From Sneathiella sp. (lineage in GTDB: Bacteria > Pseudomonadota > Alphaproteobacteria > Sneathiellales > Sneathiellaceae), in the NCBI GenBank assembly GCA_017643685.1, contig JAEPMY010000019.1:1-44043 (forward strand): DNA of 44,043 nt. Reading direction: 5' to 3'. This document shows, piece after piece, positions 23,346 through 33,682 of the stretch. A model generated the notes under the pieces. That model made no database searches. It saw nothing but the letters and a program-made list of their open reading frames with translations, and was not told where the DNA came from. The position numbers and the translations under genes are program-made. Each line of letters starts with the position of its first letter. Position 1 is the first letter of the stretch.

Positions 23346-25499
23346 ATGAAGACAATTAGGCAAAAACTTCTCGTATTCTTCCTGGGGATCTTATTGCTCA
23401 GCAATCTATCCCTCGTGATTACAACCACAACATTTTCCACTGACAATGCCCGTGAAAGCACGGATGAGCTTTTGGAAACCGATGCGGCTAAAGAATCTGC
23501 CAATGTACAGGCTATTGTGGTAGACGCGTACCGAGCTGCGAAAACGCTGGCTTCCACTGTTGAATCAATGATGCAAAGCGGTGTTGCCGAGCGTGATGCC
23601 ATCGCGGCCATTGCAATCCGCACTGTGAAGGAAAACCCCGCCCTGATTGGCTCCACCGTCGCGTTTGAACCAAATGCAAATGGTAATGATGCAGGCTTTG
23701 TGGGAGATGCATATAGCGATGAAAAAGGTCGTTTTGTCCCTTACTTCTTCCGCCAGAGTAATGGGGACATCGGAATTGAAAAGCTCATCATGACCAAAGA
23801 AGCTGGCATTGATGGCTGGTACACGGTCCCACTTGAAGCGAACAAATCCATTGTGACGGAACCATACATTTACCCGGTTGAGGGCGTAGATGTCTTAATG
23901 ACCACCATTTCTGTCCCTATCCGGGATAAATCCGGGCAAGCCATCGGTATTGTCACGTCTGATATCGCCATGACGGATCTCCAGAAAACGATGGCGCAGG
24001 TCAAGCCACTTGGTGCTGGCTATATCAAGCTCGCGTCTCCAGAAGGCCTTTATGTCTACACCCCTGAGACTGAAAAACTGGGCCAGAAAACGACATCTGA
24101 ACCACTGTTAGCGGCTCTGGACGATATCGCCAATGGCAAAGCCGTCGATTATGAAGGCACCGCCCAGTCAGGTGAGGCGGATTCGGCTGTGAAAGTTATC
24201 CCGGTTCCATTCGCTGGTCTGGAATCTCAGTGGGCTCTGATTTACGTGGTCCCGAACGAGGCAATCTTCGCCTCCGCCAATGAAATTCGAAATATTACAT
24301 TGATTGTTGCTGCAATTATCACCCTGATCGCAATTGCGTTGGTCTGGGTAATCGCAAATGGTATTTCTGCCCCGATTACCCGTATGACAGAAGCCATGAA
24401 TGTGATCGCAGGTGGCAATTTCGGCACCAAAGTTCCTGAACAGGAACGCAAAGACGAAATTGGCCAGATGGCGGCAGCTGTTGAAACCTTCCGCATGAAT
24501 GGCATCGAAAATGAACGCCTTCAAAAAGAAGCAGAGGAAACCCGCATCGCAGAGCAACGCGCCAAAGAACAGCGCGAGGCAGAGCGACACGAAGCAGAAG
24601 TTAGAGTTGCTGAAGAGCGCCGCATCGCTGAAGAAGAAGCGGCCAAAGATCGGGCAAGCGCCCTTCACAGCATGGCAGATAACTTTGAAACCGAGGTAGG
24701 TACAGTCATCGGTCAACTCTCTGGCGCAGCAACCGAGATGCGGAGCTCAGCTGAATTGATGACGGTGACCGTAGACCGCGCATCGCAACAGTCTAACGTC
24801 GTTGCAAGCGCATCTGAAGAAGCCGCGATGAGTGTGAACTCGGTTTCTGCTGCTACAGAAGAGCTGTCCTCCTCCATTCAGGAAATCAGCCGTCAGGTCA
24901 ACACATCCGCGACGATTACAAGCCGTGCGGTTGATGAAGCGAACAACACCAATGATACGATGACATCTCTCGCTACTTCCGCTCAGCGAATTGGTGAGGT
25001 TGTCGGTATGATCAATGACATCGCCGAGCAAACCAACCTTCTTGCCCTTAACGCCACTATTGAAGCAGCCCGTGCAGGTGAAGCGGGTAAAGGCTTTGCG
25101 GTTGTGGCAAGTGAAGTAAAAAATCTTGCCTCACAAACCGCCCGTGCGACCGAAGAAATTACAGAGCAAATTTCTGGTATGCAAGGTGCAACGACAGAGG
25201 CTGTGACAGCTATTGAGAATATCGTCAAAACCATCTCTGAAATCAGTGATGTGACAGGCAGCATCGCCGCCGCAGTCGAAGAGCAAGGCGCAGCAACCGG
25301 GGAAATCGCCCGAAGCGCCCAAACCGCGGCCAGCGGAACCACTGAGGTAAATACCAATATTGGCGCTGTCTCTCAGGCGGCCAGTGAAGCAGGAACCGCA
25401 GCAAGCACTGTTCTGCATACCGCGACCAACCTGGAAGGCTATTCGCAGGAACTTCGCGGAAAAGTGGAACAATTCCTCGCTACCGTCAGAGGCTCCTAA
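23346..25499 (+). CDS. Methyl-accepting chemotaxis protein with periplasmic Cache sensor
   Basis: This is a 717-residue inner-membrane chemoreceptor. The first membrane helix (about residues 8-28) is followed by a periplasmic dCache-type sensor (about 30-315) containing [19 protein letters not shown] and [20 protein letters not shown]-like phrases. The second helix is [21 protein letters not shown] (about 318-338), then HAMP ([33 protein letters not shown]). A Glu/Ala/Arg-rich coiled coil (about 392-445) separates HAMP from the signalling domain. Its hairpin tip is [22 protein letters not shown], which contacts CheA/CheW. There is no C-terminal CheR-binding pentapeptide. The start has AGGCGG five bases upstream. 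No che genes are in the window. Ligand unknown. Confidence 0.95.
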   Translation: MKTIRQKLLVFFLGILLLSNLSLVITTTTFSTDNARESTDELLETDAAKESANVQAIVVDAYRAAKTLASTVESMMQSGVAERDAIAAIAIRTVKENPALIGSTVAFEPNANGNDAGFVGDAYSDEKGRFVPYFFRQSNGDIGIEKLIMTKEAGIDGWYTVPLEANKSIVTEPYIYPVEGVDVLMTTISVPIRDKSGQAIGIVTSDIAMTDLQKTMAQVKPLGAGYIKLASPEGLYVYTPETEKLGQKTTSEPLLAALDDIANGKAVDYEGTAQSGEADSAVKVIPVPFAGLESQWALIYVVPNEAIFASANEIRNITLIVAAIITLIAIALVWVIANGISAPITRMTEAMNVIAGGNFGTKVPEQERKDEIGQMAAAVETFRMNGIENERLQKEAEETRIAEQRAKEQREAERHEAEVRVAEERRIAEEEAAKDRASALHSMADNFETEVGTVIGQLSGAATEMRSSAELMTVTVDRASQQSNVVASASEEAAMSVNSVSAATEELSSSIQEISRQVNTSATITSRAVDEANNTNDTMTSLATSAQRIGEVVGMINDIAEQTNLLALNATIEAARAGEAGKGFAVVASEVKNLASQTARATEEITEQISGMQGATTEAVTAIENIVKTISEISDVTGSIAAAVEEQGAATGEIARSAQTAASGTTEVNTNIGAVSQAASEAGTAASTVLHTATNLEGYSQELRGKVEQFLATVRGS

Positions 25500-25518
25500 G
25501 TCATCTAAGAACTAAAGC

Positions 25519-25550
25519 AAAAGCCGGGGAACTCCCCGGCTTTTTTTTAA
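25519..25550. terminator. Bidirectional Rho-independent terminator
   Basis: AAAAGCCGGGG and CCCCGGCTTTTTTTT form a GC-rich stem with a short loop, flanked by A- and T-runs on both sides. It lies between the convergent chemoreceptor and MORN genes and overlaps the MORN stop codon. Confidence 0.92.
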
Positions 25551-26698
25551 TACCTATTCAGAACCATTCGGCTACCATTAAAATGGCAAGTTCCCTTTTT
25601 CTCACCCCGATGAACCCATAACCCTCTGCCAATAGGCATATAATCATTATCTATTTCGATAAAGCAGTCCCCGTTTCCGCTTAATGGCAGGGTAAACTTA
25701 CCGACAGGGTCTCCATTTTCAAATTCACCGGCAATGGTCATCCCATCCAAAAGAATGCGTCCGTGCCCTTCAAGACGTCCATCCACAAACGTTCCCTTTT
25801 TAAAGTAGCCCGGCCGGACCATAATGGTACCTCTCCCATTAGGCTCACCGCCTTTAAAAACACCCGTGTATATTCTGGAATCTGTCTTACTTCTAATTTC
25901 GCCCTCGCCATCAAAAAACGATCCGTCGAACACGGCTCTGATTACAAATAATCCATCTTCATACACGCCGCGTCCGTAAGGCTTATTATTCTTAATCAGG
26001 CCGGCATACCTTCCTCCACCATGCAATACAATCTCACCCTCACCATTCACAGATCGCGTTTTGAAATCAAAAGGTCCTTTAACAATCCAACCGGACTGCA
26101 TTTCGAACTCTCCCACTTCTCCGGGTAAATTGTCCTTAAATTCAATATTAAGAGCACCAATCCGCCCGCCGCCCTTTCCTGAAAACTTAATTCGAACTTT
26201 CCCTTGGAAACCTTTTTGATCACGCAGCCCTGTGTATTCGTTTCCCTTATGATCGATGATCAAATCCTCTCCGACCTTCACGCCTTTTTCATAGTATGTG
26301 TTCAAAATTGTGCCGTTAGCATATTCATATGAAACTGGCCCGTGAAGATTGCCATTTATGAGGGTTCCCAACTCCTCAACAACCACTCCTTCTGAGCCGT
26401 AACTTTTCATACTATATGCACCTGTCAACTGACCATTGACAAATTGCCCCTCGATAATATGCCGCCCCTCTGCCGGCTGTCCTCCTTTGCCAAACCAAAA
26501 CTCGGCAACGCCAACGCCATGAGCTAGACCATCTATGCAGCGGCCACTCCAGTAGACTCTCTCGTCTAGTTCTTTATTATATCCATGATACAATTTGCAG
26601 TTAGGTAAGTTATCGATCTGCATCAGCTTACTCTCAGCAGCTAATACAGATGATGTCATCACCAACAGTCCTAGCGAGAGCAATATCATTTTTCTCAT
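25547..26698 (-). CDS. Secreted MORN-repeat protein
   Basis: This 383-residue exported protein has signal peptide MILLSLGLLVMTSSVLAA. The rest is a chain of MORN-like beta-hairpin units with G-x-G and F-x-[DN]-G periodicity: IDGLAHGVGVAEFWF, EGQFVNGQLTGAYS, GTLINGNLHGPVSYEY, VNGEGEIVLHGGGRYAGLI, YTGVFKGGEPNGRGTIMV and GTFVDGRLEGHGRILLDG. Two Cys pairs (NCKLYHG/GRCIDG and DCFIE/GTCHFNG) bracket the repeats. MORN proteins usually act as scaffolds or bind lipids or peptidoglycan; the specific role is unknown. The stop codon is embedded in the shared terminator. It lies 55 bases downstream of the methyltransferase gene. Confidence 0.85.
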   Translation of the reverse strand: MRKMILLSLGLLVMTSSVLAAESKLMQIDNLPNCKLYHGYNKELDERVYWSGRCIDGLAHGVGVAEFWFGKGGQPAEGRHIIEGQFVNGQLTGAYSMKSYGSEGVVVEELGTLINGNLHGPVSYEYANGTILNTYYEKGVKVGEDLIIDHKGNEYTGLRDQKGFQGKVRIKFSGKGGGRIGALNIEFKDNLPGEVGEFEMQSGWIVKGPFDFKTRSVNGEGEIVLHGGGRYAGLIKNNKPYGRGVYEDGLFVIRAVFDGSFFDGEGEIRSKTDSRIYTGVFKGGEPNGRGTIMVRPGYFKKGTFVDGRLEGHGRILLDGMTIAGEFENGDPVGKFTLPLSGNGDCFIEIDNDYMPIGRGLWVHRGEKKGTCHFNGSRMVLNRY

Positions 26699-26753
26699 TT
26701 ACACACTCCCTCAACTCTTAAGCTACTGATATGTTCTTCCTGACATTTCCCAT

Positions 26754-27359
26754 CTATTTTTGAGCCAGTAAAATCGACGATCCAAATATATCTGGGTCCT
26801 CTGGAACAAACTCAATGACCTGTACCCCCTCAGCTCTCAGCAAATGGGTATAATCATCGATTGACAGACTTGAGTGATAAACAGGCTCTCCGCCAACATG
26901 GCCGCCAACCTCCCCTGCTTCATGGCCAACGGTCAACAGCAACACTCCGCCTGGCTTCAAATGATCCGCAAAGAGTTTTAAGACCAATCGCTGATCCTCT
27001 GGTGTGAGATGGAAAAAGCTGTGCCATGCAATAATCCCATCAAAGCTCTCCGCCAGCGATAATTGCCGCATATCCATCTCGATCCAGCAATTATCAGGAA
27101 ACCGGGCCCTGGCAATCTCAAGCATCGAATTCGCAAAATCCACACCGGTCAGGGCTATGCCTTGCTTTATAAAATACTCTGCGATCGGCTCTCCTGCACC
27201 GCAACCCACGTCCAGAATATGCGCACCTTCTGGTAATCGCTCTTGAAAGCGAGATAGCCATTTCTTCTCGAACAGAATTTTCGGCCGTTCTTGATCAAAG
27301 CGGGCGCCCTGGCGCTCGTAAACGGCTTGAGTGGTGGCTTCAATCTCTCGCAGCGACAT
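26754..27359 (-). CDS. Class I SAM-dependent methyltransferase
   Basis: This 201-residue Rossmann-fold methyltransferase has motif I HILDVGCGAGEPIAEYF near residues 50-66, the acidic loop ALTGVDFANSMLEIA near 72-86 and motif IV-like DGIIAWHSFFHLTPEDQ near 107-123. A typical LKPGGVLLLTVG motif follows. I start at ATG 27359; the open frame runs on to 27452, but the extra residues match nothing in the family. The ribosome site (GGAAAA) is weak. It lies 89 bases downstream of the cytochrome gene on the same strand. The acceptor molecule is unknown. Confidence 0.88.
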   Translation of the reverse strand: MSLREIEATTQAVYERQGARFDQERPKILFEKKWLSRFQERLPEGAHILDVGCGAGEPIAEYFIKQGIALTGVDFANSMLEIARARFPDNCWIEMDMRQLSLAESFDGIIAWHSFFHLTPEDQRLVLKLFADHLKPGGVLLLTVGHEAGEVGGHVGGEPVYHSSLSIDDYTHLLRAEGVQVIEFVPEDPDIFGSSILLAQK

Positions 27360-27448
27360 AGAATTATTTTCCAAACAGGCAGATAAACACCCTTCTATCA
27401 TGAATAATACCGATCGGAATGGGAAGAGGAAGCCCCCTTCCCGCCCCC

Positions 27449-27877
27449 TCACATCTTATGTGGCTTGGATGTTATGCCATTGGCGACTTGTGTCTCGCGA
27501 ATAAAGGCGAGAATTTCCGCAACTTCCGCATTGCTCACCTGACTTTGAGATGGCATATCCCCAAAAGGCCAGTGATGGGCCCTCACCCCTTGGCGAACAG
27601 CGCGATAAAATGCCTGATCCCCATGGTGTCCAGGATTATAGATATCATGGATGAGAGGTGGTCCCTGTTCGGTGCCACCGGCATTTTCCCCATGACAGGC
27701 TGCGCAATTCTCCTTGAAAACCTCATGCCCCACCGATGCCTTTTGCGACAGTTTCGGTAATTTAACGTCGAAGACATCTGTTGGTGTTGCTGGCGCCAAC
27801 ACATAACTCAGCAACAGATACAAGCCCCCAAGACCCGCGAGCACAGCCAGCGGCAGGGTAAATTTTTGAAAACTCAT
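27449..27877 (-). CDS. Membrane-anchored class I cytochrome c
   Basis: This 142-residue protein has an N-terminal hydrophobic anchor, FTLPLAVLAGLGGLYLLLSYVLAP, and one periplasmic c-type haem domain. The haem motif is CAACH within VFKENCAACHGENAGGTEQGPPL (about residues 55-77). The probable Met ligand is in WPFGDMPSQSQVSNAEVAEILAFIRE near the C-terminus. It is an electron carrier of the CccA/cbb3-like type; its partner oxidase is not in the window. ATG 27877 is favoured because AAGAG lies 7 bases upstream. The upstream secreted His/Met/Cys-rich protein gene is 46 bases away. Confidence 0.9.
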   Translation of the reverse strand: MSFQKFTLPLAVLAGLGGLYLLLSYVLAPATPTDVFDVKLPKLSQKASVGHEVFKENCAACHGENAGGTEQGPPLIHDIYNPGHHGDQAFYRAVRQGVRAHHWPFGDMPSQSQVSNAEVAEILAFIRETQVANGITSKPHKM

Positions 27878-27923
27878 TGAATAACTCTTTGTATAAAAAA
27901 ACGGATCGTTAGAATTGTTTTTT

Positions 27924-28253
27924 TCATACAAAGCGCGGTGGCGGCGCGGCTGGGTTAAGTGGCAATGACGACAGGCGCGCCTCACACACGTTAAACTCAC
28001 TCAACAATACCGCAGATTTCAGGACAGCATCAAACGGAATGATTTTATGATCCGCACATTGAAGATGCAGCGCACATTCCGCTGCACTCATATCGCACAT
28101 GATCCCACATTCTGGCATCATGGCCGCTGTCTCCATCTGATGACCGGGCACGCCTCCAGCAGGCTTTTCCATATGCACCGCCTGCGCCGGTAACGCCACC
28201 GCCACCAGCACACAAAGCTGCATCAATATTTTAAGAAAAATCCGAAATGCCAT
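27924..28253 (-). CDS. Small secreted His/Met/Cys-rich protein, function unknown
   Basis: This is a 109-residue exported protein with signal peptide IFLKILMQLCVLVAVALPAQA. The mature N-terminal half is unusually rich in potential metal ligands: HMEK, GHQME, MMPECGIMCDMS, CALHLQCADHK, with five Cys, four His and many Met within about 45 residues. The C-terminus ends APPPRFV, an ending I associate with small copper-related (DUF2946-type) exported proteins; that link is from memory. Sitting just upstream of a cytochrome c gene, it may bind copper or serve maturation of an oxidase. This is inference. The start ATG 28253 has AAAGAG just upstream. Confidence 0.7.
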   Translation of the reverse strand: MAFRIFLKILMQLCVLVAVALPAQAVHMEKPAGGVPGHQMETAAMMPECGIMCDMSAAECALHLQCADHKIIPFDAVLKSAVLLSEFNVCEARLSSLPLNPAAPPPRFV

Positions 28254-28323
28254 ATCTCTTTACACACCCAAACGCCGCAGATGTCAAAGGACTAAATAAT
28301 GTCGGGTATGATTGGGGAAATTA

Positions 28324-28414
28324 TGGCGGAGGGAGGGGGATTCGAACCCCCGATACGGTTTCGCCGTATACACACTTTCCAGGCGTGCGCCTTCAGCCAC
28401 TCGGCCACCCCTCC
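28324..28414 (-). tRNA. tRNA-Ser (anticodon GGA)
   Basis: Read on the minus strand, the gene folds as a class II tRNA of 91 bases including an encoded CCA. The acceptor GGAGGGG pairs with TCCCTCC. The D-arm is GCCGAGTGGCTGAAGGC. The anticodon arm CACGC-CTGGAAA-GTGTG gives anticodon GGA (codons UCC/UCU). The long variable arm is TATACGGCGAAACCGTAT-like, and the T-arm is GGGGG-TTCGAAT-CCCCC. The discriminator base is G, as expected for serine. Confidence 0.97.
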
Positions 28415-28448
28415 GCGGGGGCCCCATGTCGATGCACGGGACCGGGGG

Positions 28449-28476
28449 AATATACCCAACAAGCCAAAGATTGCAA
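28449..28476 (-). promoter_or_regulatory. Promoter of tRNA-Ser
   Basis: On the minus strand, TTGCAA (28476-28471) and TATATT (28454-28449) are separated by 16 bases and stand about 35 bases before the tRNA 5' end. This fits a housekeeping sigma-70 promoter. Confidence 0.55.
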
Positions 28477-28601
28477 CCCCGCATTCAACAAATTCTGAAA
28501 AATATTGGCGGCCTTTGCAAAATGGCGTTAGGGTAGGCGAATTGGGGCATAGGACTGGATCTACATCCAGTATTTGGACAGAAATTTAAGGGGTCATCAT
28601 C

Positions 28602-28922
28602 GTGATTGTCGGGCGTATTATCGGCTGGATTCTGTTTATTATCGGCCTTGGCCTTGTGGGCGCGGAACTTCTGGCGTCGTTACAAGCCGGAGAATGGGCC
28701 CCCCTCTTTTTAGGGCAGCTTTGGTTTGACCTGCATTCGGAAAGTTTGAACCTAGTTCAAGCTGTGACGCAGCGTTACCTGTTGCCGTTTTTGTGGGATC
28801 CGATGATCACCACATTACTGCTGGCACCAGCGTGGGTGACCTTCCTGATTCCGGGGATTATTCTGACCTTGCTATTCAGACGGCGGCGCAATCGATTTGC
28901 GCCGCGCAAATATCTGAATTAA
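28602..28922 (+). CDS. Small two-helix membrane protein, hypothetical
   Basis: This 106-residue protein has two clear hydrophobic segments, [20 protein letters not shown] (about residues 5-25) and [24 protein letters not shown] (about 69-92), followed by an Arg-rich cytoplasmic tail [11 protein letters not shown]. It starts with GTG at 28602 with AAGGGG upstream. It converges on lepA, and the two stop codons overlap. Similar small proteins occur in other alphaproteobacteria by general pattern, but I recognise no named family. Confidence 0.7.
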   Translation: MIVGRIIGWILFIIGLGLVGAELLASLQAGEWAPLFLGQLWFDLHSESLNLVQAVTQRYLLPFLWDPMITTLLLAPAWVTFLIPGIILTLLFRRRRNRFAPRKYLN

Positions 28923-30721
28923 TCATCACCCATTTTAAGGGCCGCGATAAAGGCTTCTTGCGGAATTTCCACATTACCGACGGAGCGCATCCGCTTCTTA
29001 CCGGCTTTCTGCTTCTCCAAAAGCTTCTTCTTACGCGTGATATCACCGCCATAACATTTGGCGGTCACGTCTTTACGCATGGCGCTGATGGTTTCACGGG
29101 CAATGACCTTGCCGCCAATAGCCGCCTGCAGCGCAATTTTAAACAGCTGACGCGGAATAAGAGTTTTGAGACGCTCGCACAGATGACGGCCACGCGCCTC
29201 TGCCTGGCTGCGGTGTACCAGCATCGCCAAAGCATCCACAGGTTCCGCATTCACAAGAATACTCAGTTTTACAAGATCACTCTGTTCATAGCCGATCATC
29301 TCATAGTCAAAGCTGGCGTAGCCCCGGCTAACAGATTTCAGGCGATCGTAAAAATCGAACACCACCTCGTTGAGAGGGAGCTTATAGACGACCATGGCGC
29401 GGTTACCCGCATATGTCAGGTCCATCTGTTCACCGCGTTTATCCTCACAGAGTTTAAGCACCTGCCCCAGAAACTCATCTGGCACCATAATGGTCGCCTT
29501 GATCCATGGCTCCTGAATGTGGTCAATCTTCATCACATCCGGCAGATCCGCCGGGTTATGCAAATGCTCGACCGAGCCATCTGTGCGATGGATTTCATAA
29601 ACAACAGATGGCGCCGTCGTAATCAGGTCCAGATTAAACTCCCGCTCCAGTCGCTCTTGAATAATCTCAAGATGCAGAAGTCCAAGGAAGCCACAGCGGA
29701 ACCCAAAGCCCAGAGCGGCTGATGTTTCTGCCTCAAAAGAGAAGCTCGCATCATTCAGACGCAATTTGGCAAGGCTGGACTTCAACTCAGTGAAATCAGC
29801 GGAATCGATTGGATAGAGACCGCAGAAAACCACTGGCTGATTTGGCTTAAAGCCTGGCAAGCGCTCATCTGCTGGTTTCTTATCGTCGGTGATGGTGTCA
29901 CCCACATTGGTGTCGGCCACTTCCTTGATAGCCGCCGTCATAAACCCAATTTCACCCGGACCAAGTTCATCCACAATCAGACCCTTAGGCGTAAACACAC
30001 CAACCCGGTCTACCAGGTAAGACGCACCTGTCTCCATCAGGCGGATTTTCTGCCCCTTCTTGATAACGCCGTCGCGCACACGGAACAGAACCACAACCCC
30101 AAGATAGGCATCATACCAACTGTCAATCAGCAGAGCTTTGAGAGGTTTATCCCGATCCCCTGTTGGGGCCGGCATATCACGAACGATCGCTTCCAAAACC
30201 TCTGGAATACCAACACCCGTTTTTGCCGACACCGCAATAGCGCCAGAGGCATCAATACCGATCACATCTTCGATCTGTTCAGACACCCGATCGACATCGG
30301 CCGCAGGCAAATCCACTTTGTTCAACACCGGAACGATTTCGTGGTTCACTTCAATCGCCTGATACACGTTGGCAAGTGTCTGCGCCTCAACCCCTTGGGA
30401 AGCGTCAACCACAAGCAGTGACCCCTCACATGCAGAGAGAGAGCGGTTCACCTCATAGGCAAAATCCACATGGCCCGGCGTATCAATCAGGTTCAGGGTA
30501 TATGTCTCGCCATCCTGCGCCTTATATTTCAAGCGTACGGTCTGGGATTTAATGGTAATACCGCGCTCACGCTCAATATCCATGCTGTCCAGCACCTGCT
30601 GCTGCATTTCCCGTTGCTCCAGCCCGCCGCAATCCTGAATAAGACGGTCGGCCAGCGTGGATTTACCGTGGTCAATATGGGCCACGATGGAGAAATTTCT
30701 GATTTTGCTAAGGTCAGTCAT
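28919..30721 (-). CDS. lepA: Elongation factor 4 (LepA), ribosome back-translocating GTPase
   Basis: This 600-residue translational GTPase has the typical LepA length. The G motifs are [14 protein letters not shown] (G1, about residues 14-27), GITIKSQTV (G2), DTPGHVDF (G3) and [10 protein letters not shown] (G4). The LepA-specific C-terminal region includes the [36 protein letters not shown] and [21 protein letters not shown] segments; the last is the LepA tail. The ATG is at 30721. The PaaI-type thioesterase gene lies 39 bases upstream on the same strand and may share its transcript. Confidence 0.98.
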   Translation of the reverse strand: MTDLSKIRNFSIVAHIDHGKSTLADRLIQDCGGLEQREMQQQVLDSMDIERERGITIKSQTVRLKYKAQDGETYTLNLIDTPGHVDFAYEVNRSLSACEGSLLVVDASQGVEAQTLANVYQAIEVNHEIVPVLNKVDLPAADVDRVSEQIEDVIGIDASGAIAVSAKTGVGIPEVLEAIVRDMPAPTGDRDKPLKALLIDSWYDAYLGVVVLFRVRDGVIKKGQKIRLMETGASYLVDRVGVFTPKGLIVDELGPGEIGFMTAAIKEVADTNVGDTITDDKKPADERLPGFKPNQPVVFCGLYPIDSADFTELKSSLAKLRLNDASFSFEAETSAALGFGFRCGFLGLLHLEIIQERLEREFNLDLITTAPSVVYEIHRTDGSVEHLHNPADLPDVMKIDHIQEPWIKATIMVPDEFLGQVLKLCEDKRGEQMDLTYAGNRAMVVYKLPLNEVVFDFYDRLKSVSRGYASFDYEMIGYEQSDLVKLSILVNAEPVDALAMLVHRSQAEARGRHLCERLKTLIPRQLFKIALQAAIGGKVIARETISAMRKDVTAKCYGGDITRKKKLLEKQKAGKKRMRSVGNVEIPQEAFIAALKMGDD

Positions 30722-30760
30722 GGTGTCACTATCTGAACAAGGAACCTGAAGGCTTAAATA

Positions 30761-31213
30761 TTACCCTTTTGGTTCGAAAACAATATCTGAAAACTGTCCG
30801 GTATCGCCCGGAATTTTCATAATGCCGGAGGCGCTGAAAACTGTCTCATCATCGGCTGTGACAATACAGGTTGCAAACAGGCTTTTCCGCGTCTGCTTAA
30901 TAACAGTTGTTGTCCCTTCAAGCCAGCTTCCAAGTGGGGCTGGCGCAACAAAATCGCAAGACATGTGCATTGTCGGTAGGAATTTATGAAGTTTCTGCGC
31001 CACTTGCGATCCCACACCCAGCTGCATATCTGCAAAAGTCATCAACATGCCGCCATGGCAAATCATTGCAATATTGCAGTGTTTCTCCTCAACCCGCAGG
31101 CCGAGATTGGCTTGACCGTCATGATATTTCACATATAGCGGCCCCGTTGTAACCAGAAAACCTGGCAGACGGGCGAAAGGTTCAAACCCTTCCGGGATCT
31201 CAAGATCGCTCAT
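30761..31213 (-). CDS. PaaI-family thioesterase (hotdog fold)
   Basis: This 150-residue hotdog-fold protein is probably an acyl-CoA thioesterase. The family signature HCNIAMICHGGMLMTFADMQLG (about residues 44-65) contains the catalytic-site HGG motif, with an Asp on the following helix. The strands around MSCDFVAPAPLGSWLEG and KSLFATCIVTADDETVFSASGIM complete the fold. It starts with ATG at 31213. It sits between pheT and lepA on the minus strand, separated from pheT by a strong hairpin. The substrate is not determinable from sequence. Confidence 0.85.
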   Translation of the reverse strand: MSDLEIPEGFEPFARLPGFLVTTGPLYVKYHDGQANLGLRVEEKHCNIAMICHGGMLMTFADMQLGVGSQVAQKLHKFLPTMHMSCDFVAPAPLGSWLEGTTTVIKQTRKSLFATCIVTADDETVFSASGIMKIPGDTGQFSDIVFEPKG

Positions 31214-31233
31214 TCATAAACTCCTGACATGTT

Positions 31234-31259
31234 TAAGGGGGCGGCACCCCGCCCCCTTA
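31234..31259 (-). terminator. Hairpin downstream of pheT
   Basis: TAAGGGGGCGG (31234-31244) pairs perfectly with CCGCCCCCTTA (31249-31259) around a 4-base loop, 17 bases past the pheT stop. The U-tract on the minus strand is weak, so termination may be partial. Confidence 0.65.
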
Positions 31260-31276
31260 GATCCGTTTCTTGTTAT

Positions 31277-33682
31277 TTAGCGACGTAAAACGCCGCCGCT
31301 TGTTTTCTCGACATTGGCGATCACTTTTTGCGCAACCGCTTCAATCTCGTCATCGGTCAGGGTTTTATCTGTTGGCTCCAGACGCACGGAGAGGGCCAGA
31401 GATTTCTTGCCTTCCTCGATTTTATCCCCTTCGTAGATGTCAAAGATGGTCGCATCTGTGATCAGCTTCTTATCTGCACCGACAGCGGCCCGCAGAACTT
31501 TATCCGCGCTCACATCTCGGTCCATGACAAAAGCAAAATCACGCTCCACCGCCTGCAAGTCAGAGACTTTCAGCGGTGCTTTTGCGGTCTTCGCCACACC
31601 TTTTGGCATCGGGATATTATCCAGATACAACTCAAACGCCATAACACGGCCTTTGACTTTCATTGCCTCCAGAACGGCTGGGTGTAATTCACCGAACGCA
31701 GCTAGACGGTTCTTCGGACCCAACTGGAATACACCAGAGCGCCCCGGATGATACCAAGCTGGCGCGTCTGTACCAATTTGCGGAGATGTTGGACCACCGA
31801 CAGCTTCCAGCAGCGCCAGAACATCGGCTTTTACGTCGAACAGGTCCATCTCCCGGCCAGCACCGCCCCAATGACGCCCTTGCGTCAATCCAGTGCGGAT
31901 ACCTGCGGCAACTGTCGCCTGCCCCGTTGGGGTATCGTCGTGATATTCTCCACCGACCTCAAACAGGTTGATATCGCTAAAACCACGAGACTGATTGCGT
32001 GCCGCAGCCGCCACCAAATTTGGCAGCAGGGATGGACGCATTGTGTCCAGATCAGTGCTGATCGGATTAGCCAGAACCAGATCTTCGTTCACCCCACCAA
32101 ACAAATCCGCATGGGCGCGTGGCAGGAAGGAATATGTAACAGCCTCGATCATCCCGCGCGCAGCCAATGCCCGTTTCGCAGTCCGAACCCGGCGCTGTTT
32201 TGGAGTCACGGATGGCTTGGCAACGACGCTCTCCCGATCCAGTTCAACCGTTGGGATATTGTCGTATCCGACAACACGTAGCACTTCCTCAACCAGATCG
32301 GCCTCGCCATCAACATCCATCCGCCAAGATGGCACATCAGTGCTGATCACATCTCCTTCGTCTTTCGGGTTGAACCCAAGGCGATCCAGAATGGCAATCA
32401 TTTCCTCAACAGAAACCTCAAGACCGCCCAGCTCTTTCACGCGGGTTTTCCGAAGAGAAACTTTCTTTTCCCATTTCGGCCCCTCGCCGTCTGACACAAC
32501 ATGACTTGGCTCACCACCACAAAGTTCCATCACCAAGCGGGTTGCGATTTCCATCCCGCTTTCAACGAATGCAGGATCAACACCACGTTCAAAACGATAG
32601 CGGGCGTCAGATTCAATACCCAAACGACGGCCAGTTGTTGCAATGGCAATCGGATCAAACAGCGCAGCTTCGATAAAGACATTAACTGTCTCGTCGGTAC
32701 AACCGCTCAACTCTCCGCCCATGATTCCGCCAATACCTTGTGGGGCCGCCTCATCAGCGATCACGCAGTCTGTGTGGGACAGGGTGTATTCTTCTTCATC
32801 CAGTGCCAGCAGCTTCTCACCTGCTTTTGCAAGACGTGGCTGGATATTACCGGTCAGCTTGTCTGCATCAAAGACGTGAAGCGGACGCCCCAAATCAAAG
32901 GTGACAAAGTTTGTGATATCCACAAGGGTGGAAATTGGACGCAAACCAATAGACAGCAGACGGTCCTGCAGCCATTTCGGGCTAGGGCCATTCTTCACAC
33001 CTTTGACATAACGACCAAGGAACTTGGAGCATGGTAGCGGATCTGTGCCAGCCTCAAACTTCAGCTCAACGCCAATCGGGCTCTCGTAAGTGCCTTGAAC
33101 CGGTGTTGTGTTCAGCTCTTTCAACTGCCCAAAACCAGCGGCCGCCAGATCACGTGCAATGCCATATACACCCAGCGCGTCTTGGTGGTTTGGGGTAATG
33201 GCAATCTCAATGATTGGATCATCAAGACCTGCCAGTGCCGCAAACTGTGCGCCGACTTCGGTGTCTTCTGGCATCTCGATAATGCCATTATGCTCGTCGG
33301 AGATACCCATTTCCCGTTCGGAAACCAGCATACCGTTGCTTTCAACACCGCGAATTTTGGTTGGTTTCAGCCACAAGTCTGTGCCCGGTACGTATGAACC
33401 GGATGGAGCGAAAACGCCTTTCATCCCGGTACGGGCATTAGGGGCGCCGCAAACCACCTGAACGGTCTCCGTGCCTGTGTTCACCTGACAAACCCGCAAC
33501 TTATCTGCATCCGGGTGTTGTTCAGCTTTGATCACATGACAAACACGGAAAGCTTCCAGCTCTTTTGCACGGTCTGTAATTTCTTCAACTTCAAGACCAA
33601 TGGCCGTTAGTTTTTCGGACAATTGGTCCAGCGTGGCATCAAATTCCAGATGTTCACGCAGCCAGGATACTGTGAATTTCAT
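31277..33682 (-). CDS. pheT: Phenylalanine-tRNA ligase beta subunit
   Basis: This 801-residue subunit of the alpha2-beta2 synthetase charges tRNA-Phe. It opens [13 protein letters not shown]. The N-terminal tRNA-binding (EMAP-like) domain spans about residues 40-150 ([21 protein letters not shown]). It is followed by the B3/B4 editing region ([24 protein letters not shown]), B5, the class II-like core ([27 protein letters not shown]), and a C-terminal ferredoxin-like anticodon-binding domain ([16 protein letters not shown]). The start is set at ATG 33682, which overlaps the pheS stop as ATGA. The longer frame to 33745 lies inside pheS. Confidence 0.98.
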   Translation of the reverse strand: MKFTVSWLREHLEFDATLDQLSEKLTAIGLEVEEITDRAKELEAFRVCHVIKAEQHPDADKLRVCQVNTGTETVQVVCGAPNARTGMKGVFAPSGSYVPGTDLWLKPTKIRGVESNGMLVSEREMGISDEHNGIIEMPEDTEVGAQFAALAGLDDPIIEIAITPNHQDALGVYGIARDLAAAGFGQLKELNTTPVQGTYESPIGVELKFEAGTDPLPCSKFLGRYVKGVKNGPSPKWLQDRLLSIGLRPISTLVDITNFVTFDLGRPLHVFDADKLTGNIQPRLAKAGEKLLALDEEEYTLSHTDCVIADEAAPQGIGGIMGGELSGCTDETVNVFIEAALFDPIAIATTGRRLGIESDARYRFERGVDPAFVESGMEIATRLVMELCGGEPSHVVSDGEGPKWEKKVSLRKTRVKELGGLEVSVEEMIAILDRLGFNPKDEGDVISTDVPSWRMDVDGEADLVEEVLRVVGYDNIPTVELDRESVVAKPSVTPKQRRVRTAKRALAARGMIEAVTYSFLPRAHADLFGGVNEDLVLANPISTDLDTMRPSLLPNLVAAAARNQSRGFSDINLFEVGGEYHDDTPTGQATVAAGIRTGLTQGRHWGGAGREMDLFDVKADVLALLEAVGGPTSPQIGTDAPAWYHPGRSGVFQLGPKNRLAAFGELHPAVLEAMKVKGRVMAFELYLDNIPMPKGVAKTAKAPLKVSDLQAVERDFAFVMDRDVSADKVLRAAVGADKKLITDATIFDIYEGDKIEEGKKSLALSVRLEPTDKTLTDDEIEAVAQKVIANVEKTSGGVLRR

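Noticed and set aside
28793-29722. Long open frame (309 codons) on the plus strand opposite lepA
   Set aside because: It is antisense to the highly conserved lepA gene, has no ribosome site or family motif, and its composition is what a shadow of lepA would give.
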